From Erysipelotrichaceae bacterium (GTDB taxonomy: Bacteria > Bacillota_I > Bacilli_A > Erysipelotrichales > Erysipelotrichaceae): 5,613 nt of DNA. Numbering within the stretch: position 1 is the first letter of the stretch; each line of letters opens with the position of its first letter. Under the pieces are notes generated by a model. It searched no databases. It saw only the letters and a program-made list of their open reading frames with translations, and was not told the DNA's origin. Shown here in pieces: positions 1-4,605 of this stretch. The translations under genes and the position numbers were made by a program. The stretch spans positions 1-5,613 of the forward strand of contig DMBB01000304.1 of assembly GCA_003446295.1 (NCBI GenBank). The letters run 5' to 3'.

Positions 1-538
1 CACTGGTCAGGATCAGAAAATAGAGGGGTCTCGTCGTATCACCGACTGCACGCAGAATGCCTGATCCGATATTGTAGATCAACAGTCCGGATAATCCGGC
101 AAAGTAGATCCTGAGATATGTTACCGCCTCCGGGAAAACATCCTCCGGAGTGGACATGAACCTCAGCATCGGTTTGACGCCGGCAACACTGATCACCGTA
201 AATACAACGCACAGAATAAAGGAAGCTGTCATGACTGTTTCCACAGCATCATGCAACTTCTTCATTTCCTTGGCGCCGAAATAGTTTCCGATCACAACGC
301 CGGCACCGATCGAGAAGCCGTTAAAGAAAAAGACAAACAGATTGACAATCATCGTTGTTGCGCCGACCGCAGCCAATGCCTGTGTACCTACAAAGTTGCC
401 GACAACGATCGAGTCCACTGTGTTGTACAGCATCTGAAACACATTACCCAGCATTAACGGAAGCGAAAAAGCAAGAATCTGCAGGGCTATATTGCCGGTC
501 GTCAGATCACGGCTGGTCGTCTTATGTTTTGCCGTCAT
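1..538 (-). CDS. MATE family efflux transporter, N-terminal part (runs off left edge)
   Basis: This is the first 179 codons of a multidrug and toxic compound extrusion (MATE) transporter. Such proteins export cationic or toxic compounds across the cytoplasmic membrane using an H+ or Na+ gradient. The full family length is about 450 residues, so well over half is outside the window. Visible signs are the N-terminal LTTGNI segment (residues 12-17), then LPLMLGNVFQMLYNTVDSI (26-44) and VVGNFVG in the first helices. GSGILRAVGDTTRPLYFL (158-175) is a hallmark of the DinF-like Firmicute subgroup. About four hydrophobic helices are visible. The start at 538 is preferred because GAGGAG lies 9 nt upstream. 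An in-frame ATG at 547 directly abuts that ribosome binding site and is less likely. The gene follows the nitroreductase gene by 109 nt on the same strand, so it may be read through from that operon or have its own promoter. Substrate is unknown. Family call is firm. Confidence 0.9.
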   Translation of the reverse strand, partial: MTAKHKTTSRDLTTGNIALQILAFSLPLMLGNVFQMLYNTVDSIVVGNFVGTQALAAVGATTMIVNLFVFFFNGFSIGAGVVIGNYFGAKEMKKLHDAVETVMTASFILCVVFTVISVAGVKPMLRFMSTPEDVFPEAVTYLRIYFAGLSGLLIYNIGSGILRAVGDTTRPLYFLILTS

Positions 539-562
539 AGCATTCATCTCCTCATTGAAATA

Positions 563-603
563 ATGATATCATACACTGCCGTCCGTAATAAACGGTGCGG
601 CAG
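563..603 (-). promoter_or_regulatory. Hairpin and palindrome upstream of the MATE gene
   Basis: Two inverted repeats lie in the gap between the nitroreductase and MATE genes. CTGCCG (576-581) pairs with CGGCAG (598-603), and CCGT (583-586) pairs with ACGG (592-595), around an AATAA loop with a small internal loop. Just downstream on the minus strand is the perfect 10-bp palindrome ATGATATCAT (563-572), which overlaps a possible -10 box TATGAT (minus strand, 568-573). No convincing -35 stands 16-19 bp upstream, and no T-run follows the hairpin directly. It could be a weak terminator or attenuator after the nitroreductase gene, or an operator for the MATE gene. The repeats are seen directly and the role is inferred. 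Confidence 0.4.
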
Positions 604-647
604 GATCAGCAATCACTTCCGGGCGGCCTTACTGTTCTCCTGAGCTG

Positions 648-1175
648 TCAGAATACTTCTTTATGAACTTTTCCGAAATCAAAATCCGACTCTGTATAAC
701 CTTCTTTCTTTTCTCCCTTACCGCCCAGAGCGATCAGGTTCAAAACAGCATATCCGTCCGGTATACCGAGCAGTTCCCTGATCTCTTCGTCAGAGGAAGC
801 CTTTTTTCCTGTTCTTCTGCGGATATGGACCCAACAGGCACCAACATTGAACTGTTCTGCGGCCAGAAGGATATACCCCGAAGCAATAGCTCCGTCTTCG
901 ATCCAGAATTCACCGCGTTCCAGATTTACCATCACCACGATCACTGCGTCTGCCCCAATGATCTGACTCCCGCCGCGGCTTTTGCAATCTGCCAGAGCAG
1001 TGATCCTGTTTTTATCACGGACGACCACGAACTCAACCGGTCTGTGTCCGAAAGAACATGGTGCTGCCAAGGCAGTTTTCATGATCTCATTGATGATCTC
1101 ATCACTGATATGTTCATCTGTATATTTCCTGACAGATCTGCGCCGCGCAGCCAATTCAAACAATTCATTTTTCAT
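648..1175 (-). CDS. Nitroreductase family FMN-dependent oxidoreductase
   Basis: This is a 175-residue cytoplasmic flavoprotein of the nitroreductase superfamily. These enzymes bind FMN and use NAD(P)H to reduce nitro compounds, quinones or other electrophiles. The N-terminal RRSVRKYTD (residues 12-20) matches the FMN-phosphate-binding RRSxRxY motif. APCSFGHRPVEFVVV (38-52) corresponds to the usual APSxxNxQPW region, but with His44-Arg45 where Asn is common. DGAIASGYILLAAEQFNVGACWVHI (94-118) is the typical dimer and flavin core helix. The length is at the short end for the family (about 170-220). An in-frame ATG at 1199 would add eight residues and overlap the MFS stop. The ATG at 1175 is chosen because AGGGAGGAA ends 7-8 nt before it. 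The gene lies 20 nt after the MFS stop codon, so the two are almost certainly co-transcribed and controlled by the MerR-type promoter. The true substrate cannot be read from the sequence. Confidence 0.9.
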   Translation of the reverse strand: MKNELFELAARRRSVRKYTDEHISDEIINEIMKTALAAPCSFGHRPVEFVVVRDKNRITALADCKSRGGSQIIGADAVIVVMVNLERGEFWIEDGAIASGYILLAAEQFNVGACWVHIRRRTGKKASSDEEIRELLGIPDGYAVLNLIALGGKGEKKEGYTESDFDFGKVHKEVF

Positions 1176-1180
1176 CGTAC

Positions 1181-1190
1181 ATTCCTCCCT
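1181..1190 (-). promoter_or_regulatory. Ribosome binding site deciding the nitroreductase start
   Basis: The minus strand reads AGGGAGGAAT, a strong Shine-Dalgarno sequence 8 nt from the ATG at 1175. It lies inside the longer frame that would begin at 1199, so the downstream ATG is the real start. Confidence 0.8.
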
Positions 1191-1195
1191 ATCTA

Positions 1196-2371
1196 TCATA
1201 TTGTTTCCATTTGATCCCGCTTATTTGTATGTATATTGCCCGCCAGCAGGATCAGAACGGCAGTTAATGCGGTCAATGATGCAAGGCGGAATACTGAACC
1301 GTAACTGGATGTACCGGCAGCCATACCCCAGATAGTCGGTCCGAGAATGAATCCTGTATCACCTGCCGCAAAAAACACTGCGTTCGCAAAGCCGTTTTTC
1401 TCTTCCGGCACACTGTTGATCATCTTTGTATTGACGACCGGAGCCAGCACACCGTTCGCAAAACCGATGACCAGTCCGATCGCATACAACTGTCTGACAT
1501 CTGTCACAGCCGAAATACCGGACAAGCCTGCCGCAATAGCACAGATCATGATGATCATTACAGCTTTTTCGCCAAATCTTTGAACGATCTTTTTCATAAG
1601 GATCCTCGAAAGGATCAGACCTGCGATATTAAATGTAAAGTACAGTCCGATGCCGGAAAATCCTTTCTGCAGCGCAGTCAGGGACAGGAACGCAGAGATC
1701 GAACTCATGGCAAAACTCATCAGTACCCAGATCAGAAACGATACCATCACAGGAACAAGACTGCCGGATCCGCCTGTACCTTTGCCGGCAGCAGGAACGC
1801 TTTCCATTTTTGAGCCCTTCATGAACAGCATCAGAACAAATGAGATAACGACTGATAAGAACACTGCCAGAAACAGAGCTTTGAAACGGTCGGTATCCGG
1901 GCCGAGCAAAGCGTAGGCAATACTGGGGCAAACCGCATTAGCCGCATTTGCGGTCAGGGAAGAATATCCGATCCCTTCCAGACGCTGTTGAGGATCAAGG
2001 AGCCTTACAATATATGTGCTCATTGCAGTACATGTCACCCCATAGGCAAGCCCCTGTATGCCTCTCAGCAGAAATGCCTGAATATATGTATTTGTGAAAA
2101 TATACAGGAATGATGCCAGTCCCATCAATCCCGTAAATATCAGCAGCACCTTCTTCAGAGGTACCCTGTCCAAAAGATATGCAGAAAGAAATCTGGCGAA
2201 CAATCCGCTCAATGCAAATACAGATGCCATCATTCCTGCCATTGTATCCGATCCGCTCAATAACCGTCCGTATACTGTTATCACAGACAGCAGCAGATAG
2301 GGACCCGTATGAACGCAGAACAGGATCAGTACAGCGAAGATATAATCTTTTGTCCAAAGTTCTTTTTTCAT
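1196..2371 (-). CDS. Major facilitator superfamily (MFS) transporter
   Basis: This is a 391-residue polytopic membrane protein with about 12 hydrophobic helices, the usual length for a drug- or metabolite-exporting MFS protein. The loop between helices 2 and 3 holds a motif-A-like stretch, LLDRVPLKKVLL (residues 66-77). Helix 4 has RGIQGLAYGVTCTA (103-116), the motif-B arginine context. A following LDPQQRLEGIGY (125-136) resembles the R-x-EGIGY loop of the YwoG/YfhI-like group. A Gly/Ser/Lys-rich loop (about 185-204) separates the two six-helix halves. The frame opens with a GTG at 2377, but that codon is part of the ribosome binding site. GGAGGTGATT precedes the ATG at 2371, which is the better start. 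The gene is first in an operon with the nitroreductase and is divergent from the MerR regulator, whose operator lies in its promoter. Efflux of a toxic compound is the likely role, by inference. The substrate is unknown. Confidence 0.92.
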   Translation of the reverse strand: MKKELWTKDYIFAVLILFCVHTGPYLLLSVITVYGRLLSGSDTMAGMMASVFALSGLFARFLSAYLLDRVPLKKVLLIFTGLMGLASFLYIFTNTYIQAFLLRGIQGLAYGVTCTAMSTYIVRLLDPQQRLEGIGYSSLTANAANAVCPSIAYALLGPDTDRFKALFLAVFLSVVISFVLMLFMKGSKMESVPAAGKGTGGSGSLVPVMVSFLIWVLMSFAMSSISAFLSLTALQKGFSGIGLYFTFNIAGLILSRILMKKIVQRFGEKAVMIIMICAIAAGLSGISAVTDVRQLYAIGLVIGFANGVLAPVVNTKMINSVPEEKNGFANAVFFAAGDTGFILGPTIWGMAAGTSSYGSVFRLASLTALTAVLILLAGNIHTNKRDQMETI

Positions 2372-2374
2372 AAT

Positions 2375-2381
2375 CACCTCC
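2375..2381 (-). promoter_or_regulatory. Ribosome binding site deciding the MFS start
   Basis: GGAGGTG on the minus strand stands 5 nt before the ATG at 2371 (counted from GGAGG). Its own GTG (2375-2377) could be mistaken for a start codon. Confidence 0.8.
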
Positions 2382-2391
2382 AGCTGAGAGC

Positions 2392-2422
2392 ATCATAAAA
2401 GATTCAAGTTACTTGAAGGCAA
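2392..2422 (-). promoter_or_regulatory. MerR-type promoter with 19-bp spacer, driving MFS and nitroreductase
   Basis: On the minus strand, TTGCCT (2417-2422) and TATGAT (2392-2397) are separated by exactly 19 bp (2398-2416). A 19-bp spacer is too long for normal sigma-A recognition. It is the known signature of promoters that MerR-family activators open by twisting the DNA. The 15-bp palindrome sits in the spacer, shifted towards the -35, as in mer operons. Transcription would start near 2385, leaving a short leader of about 14 nt before the ATG at 2371, with the ribosome binding site inside it. Elements are seen directly. Activation by the neighbouring regulator is inferred. Confidence 0.8.
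2403..2417. promoter_or_regulatory. MerR-family operator palindrome
   Basis: TTCAAGT-T-ACTTGAA is a perfect 7-1-7 inverted repeat. It lies within the extended spacer of the MFS promoter and overlaps the probable -35 of merR. Its core (CAAGT/ACTTG) resembles the half-sites of SoxR-type boxes, but the regulator here has no SoxR-like cysteine cluster. It is the likely binding site of the dimeric regulator encoded at 2465-2878. Confidence 0.8.
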
Positions 2423-2442
2423 TACCTTTCTTGAAATAAAAT
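2413..2442 (+). promoter_or_regulatory. Probable merR promoter, overlapping the operator
   Basis: TTGAAG (2413-2418) and TAAAAT (2437-2442) are 18 bp apart on the plus strand. The -35 overlaps the right arm of the operator palindrome and the -35 of the divergent MFS promoter. Bound regulator would therefore block its own transcription. An extra half-site-like CTTGAA (2430-2435), within the small dyad TTTC-tt-GAAA, lies in the spacer. Both boxes are imperfect, so the call is moderate. Confidence 0.5.
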
Positions 2443-2464
2443 TTAAAAAAACGAGGGAGAGAAC

Positions 2465-2878
2465 ATGACAACAACAATGACGATCAAGGAAGTATCGGAA
2501 CTTCTGAACATCCCGGAACATACGATCCGTTACTATACAGACATCGGTCTGATCCCGGGGATGCAGCGGCTGCCCAACAATTACCGCGTGTTCAGCGAAG
2601 AATCACTTGAATGGCTGAGAGGAACTGTCTATTTCCGGCAGCTTGGTCTTTCCATCAAAGATATTATTCATTATCACGATCTCTGCTTTTCAGAAGAACC
2701 TGAGGCACTTAAAGAACGTTACCTTCTTCTGCAGAAATATACTGAACAGGCTGAAGAAGAACTGGATAAAGCCAGGAAGCGGCTGGAATACCTGAAACAT
2801 ATCACAGAACGGGATCGCAGGATTGCTGAAAACCTGATGGAAGACAAACTGAATCCATACCGCAGGCGCAGTAAATAA
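2465..2878 (+). CDS. MerR family transcriptional regulator
   Basis: This is a 137-residue DNA-binding protein, usual for the short MerR proteins such as the AdhR/NmlR-like group. Residues 5-73 form the winged helix-turn-helix. They begin with MTIKEVSELLNIPEHTIRYYTDIGLIP, in which TIRYYTDIGLIP matches the family signature. They continue through NNYRVFSEESLEWL and FRQLGLSIKDIIHY. Residues about 78-118 are a charged heptad-like helix expected to form the antiparallel dimer coiled coil. The protein ends soon after, with a basic tail (YRRRSK). There is one cysteine (Cys74) and no metal-binding cysteine set or large ligand domain. Metal sensing as in MerR/CueR is therefore unlikely. Cys74 is a possible electrophile sensor only by analogy. 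GAGGGAG 5 nt upstream supports the ATG at 2465 over the one at 2477. The gene is divergent from the MFS gene, whose promoter has the 19-bp spacer, which makes it the probable activator. The inducer is unknown. Confidence 0.92.
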   Translation: MTTTMTIKEVSELLNIPEHTIRYYTDIGLIPGMQRLPNNYRVFSEESLEWLRGTVYFRQLGLSIKDIIHYHDLCFSEEPEALKERYLLLQKYTEQAEEELDKARKRLEYLKHITERDRRIAENLMEDKLNPYRRRSK

Positions 2879-2903
2879 ACATTGATGATCCGTTATCTCT
2901 CAG

Positions 2904-2940
2904 AATAAAAAGGCGTATCCCCATATTCAGGGATCACGCC
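2904..2940 (-). terminator. Intrinsic terminator of the VWA-VWA-TPR operon
   Basis: GGCGT-ATCCC (2912-2921) pairs with GGGAT-c-ACGCC (2930-2940), giving a 10-bp stem with one bulged base and an 8-nt loop. On the minus strand the stem is followed at once by TTTTTATT, so it terminates the operon whose last stop codon is at 2954. In the plus direction no T-run follows, so for merR it is at best a weak stop. Confidence 0.8.
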
Positions 2941-2953
2941 ATTGACCCGGTCC

Positions 2954-3652
2954 TTACCAGGTTTTTCCGTTGTACTGGTTGTAGCTGCCTTCCTGGGAAT
3001 ACCATTCCTGGACATCCTGACGCTCTTCCATGTTGTCCTGCATCATTTCTTCCAGCTGCTGCTGGATCTGCTGTTCGCGTTCGGACGTATCCTGCTGCTC
3101 AGACTGGCCTTCTTCCGATTCTTCCTGTTCTTCGAACTCACCGGATTCTTCATCTTCTCCGGATTCACCTTCACCGCCCATCTGCTGCAGCATATCATCG
3201 ATGTTTTTCTTCAGCTCTTCCGCTTCAGGACTGTGGCCATCAGGTTCCGTTTCGCCGGCACACCCGTCTTCTGTCAGCACTGCCCTGGCCGCAAGCAGCT
3301 GCTTCATAATGCTTTCAGAATCGTCCTGCTCAAAGTTGATCTTCTGCAGCATAGCCAGTGCCAGATTGACTCGGACACTGCACGCTGCAGGATGACGAGG
3401 ACCCTCAGCCAGCGCTTCTTCGTACAGCATGATTGCCTTGTCATAGTTCCCCTGCATATAGGCACTGTTTCCCAAGTTGTAATACGGCAGCCATCCCTGC
3501 GGGAAATTCACGTTCAGCAGTCTGCTCTCTGTATCGTCCAGATACCTGCTGTCATGATACCCGTTTACAAATACAGCGTTGATGGAATAACGGATCAGCA
3601 GAAATGCCGAACAGAGCACCAGAAGGACGGCAGCCATGATACGCTTCTTCAT
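2954..3652 (-). CDS. Membrane-anchored TPR protein with acidic Glu/Gln-rich region (BatC-like)
   Basis: This is a 232-residue protein. Residues 5-20 form an uncleaved-looking membrane anchor. Its single cysteine there (LVLC) does not fit a lipobox because Leu precedes it. Residues 54-86 form a clear tetratricopeptide repeat (WLPYYNLGNSAYMQGNYDKA, then IMLYEEALAEGP). A second, weaker helix pair follows (CSVRVNLALAMLQK). Residues 160-214 are low-complexity Glu/Gln/Ser sequence with predicted coiled-coil character (QQIQQQLEEMMQDNMEE). The tail is rich in aromatic residues and ends NQYNGKTW. TPR units bind partner proteins, and this gene follows two VWA genes, an order like that of BatC in Bacteroides Bat operons. 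AGGAGGGG lies 6 nt before the ATG, and that ATG overlaps the upstream stop as ATGA (3649-3652), so translation is coupled. Scaffold or assembly role for the VWA proteins is an inference. The exact function is unknown. Confidence 0.82.
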   Translation of the reverse strand: MKKRIMAAVLLVLCSAFLLIRYSINAVFVNGYHDSRYLDDTESRLLNVNFPQGWLPYYNLGNSAYMQGNYDKAIMLYEEALAEGPRHPAACSVRVNLALAMLQKINFEQDDSESIMKQLLAARAVLTEDGCAGETEPDGHSPEAEELKKNIDDMLQQMGGEGESGEDEESGEFEEQEESEEGQSEQQDTSEREQQIQQQLEEMMQDNMEERQDVQEWYSQEGSYNQYNGKTW

Positions 3653-4605
3653 AAACTTCCCCTCCTGCGCTGATCAATGACTTCAACTATGATGCAGATC
3701 AGGATCATACCGGCAAATATGTAATAGATATCCTGATAAATATCATAGTTCTTCGCGTCTTCGCTCCTGCTGCAGGAACGAAGGACCGACTTTACGATAT
3801 GATCAGGTCCGACTTTTTCACCCATATGGATATAGTCAACTCCCAGATCTGCAGCGATCTGTTTCAGATTGTCTTCATCGATACGTGAAACAGCAGCTTC
3901 TTTTGTATCGGGATCATAAACAGATGCACCTCCGCGGTAGCTCATCGTTCCGCCGGTCTCTGTTCCGTATCCCAGAACTGCACCGCTGTCGATATATGTA
4001 TGCAGAGAAGCGAACGAAGCAGGTTCTGTCCCTGCCGTTTCTTCTCCGTCCGAGATGAAGAATACGACTGTCAGACGATCTTTCTTGCTGGAGGAAGATT
4101 CCAGCAGAAGCTCCATATCTTCCAGCGGAAGACCCATCGTGCTTCCGCGGGCATATCCGGATGCCGGTCTCAGCATGATCTTGAGCGCATCCCTGACATT
4201 TCTGGTGTCTGTGGTAAACGGAGAAAGGATCTGTGACTGATTATCAAAACGGATCAGTCCGAAGCTTGCCCCGGCCATCTCTTCCATGATGCGGCCGACA
4301 TCTTCCTGAACAGCATCCATGCGCTGTGCCTGATCTTTGCCGTCGTTTGCCCACATACTGAGTGTTGTATCAACGACAAACAGCACATCGATATTCTTGG
4401 CGATCGCTTTGCGGTCGTTGTCATAGATCATCGGACGAAGACCGATCACGCCCAGCATCACACAGATCAGTACCAGTGCTGCCATATGCATAAGAGATGT
4501 GCGCAGATGATCACGGTACTGACGGATCAGCTTCCATATGATAAAAGCAAATACTGCAGCGGCCATTGCCAGAATGACCGGATTGATCATCGGCTGAATG
4601 ATCAT
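3649..4605 (-). CDS. Membrane-anchored VWA domain protein, BatA/BatB-like
   Basis: This is a 318-residue protein with two N-terminal membrane helices (about 7-27 and 38-58), a von Willebrand factor A domain (about 70-275), and a C-terminal helix (about 292-310), then a short basic tail. The VWA domain probably faces the outside, by comparison with Bat proteins. The metal-ion-dependent adhesion site looks complete: D79-T-T-L-S83, T156 in GSTMG, and D186 in FISDGEE. LGYGTETGGTMSYRGG (211-226), then the segment ending at ISRIDEDNLKQIA-like residues 240-251 (RIDEDNLKQIAA), follows the BatA/BatB pattern closely. The family is known to bind partner proteins through Mg2+ and to work with MoxR AAA+ ATPases. 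The ATG at 4605 overlaps the stop of the preceding VWA gene as ATGA (4602-4605), with AGAGG 6-7 nt upstream. It is co-transcribed with both neighbours. The ligand is unknown. Confidence 0.88.
   Translation of the reverse strand: MIIQPMINPVILAMAAAVFAFIIWKLIRQYRDHLRTSLMHMAALVLICVMLGVIGLRPMIYDNDRKAIAKNIDVLFVVDTTLSMWANDGKDQAQRMDAVQEDVGRIMEEMAGASFGLIRFDNQSQILSPFTTDTRNVRDALKIMLRPASGYARGSTMGLPLEDMELLLESSSSKKDRLTVVFFISDGEETAGTEPASFASLHTYIDSGAVLGYGTETGGTMSYRGGASVYDPDTKEAAVSRIDEDNLKQIAADLGVDYIHMGEKVGPDHIVKSVLRSCSRSEDAKNYDIYQDIYYIFAGMILICIIVEVIDQRRRGSL

Noticed and set aside
576..603. Hairpin as a strong intrinsic terminator of the MFS-nitroreductase operon
   Set aside because: The stem is interrupted and no T-run follows it directly on the minus strand. 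It is kept only as an inverted repeat of uncertain role.
663..1214. Plus-strand open frame of 183 codons opposite the nitroreductase gene
   Set aside because: The minus-strand protein carries recognisable nitroreductase motifs and a strong ribosome binding site. The plus-strand product resembles nothing I recognise.
2403..2417. True SoxR box and SoxR-type regulator
   Set aside because: The palindrome resembles a SoxR half-site, but it has one central base, and the regulator has a single cysteine instead of the C-terminal four-cysteine iron-sulfur cluster motif.
3593..3652. Lipoprotein signal in the TPR protein
   Set aside because: The cysteine in the N-terminal hydrophobic stretch is preceded by Leu (LVLC), which does not fit the lipobox need for a small residue at -1. 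A membrane anchor is more likely.
2942..3673. Long plus-strand open frame (243 codons) antisense to the TPR gene
   Set aside because: Its Leu/Phe-rich protein is the mirror of GAA/GAG/CAG codons in the acidic region. It has no convincing ribosome binding site, and the minus-strand frame has a clear TPR, coupled start and terminator.
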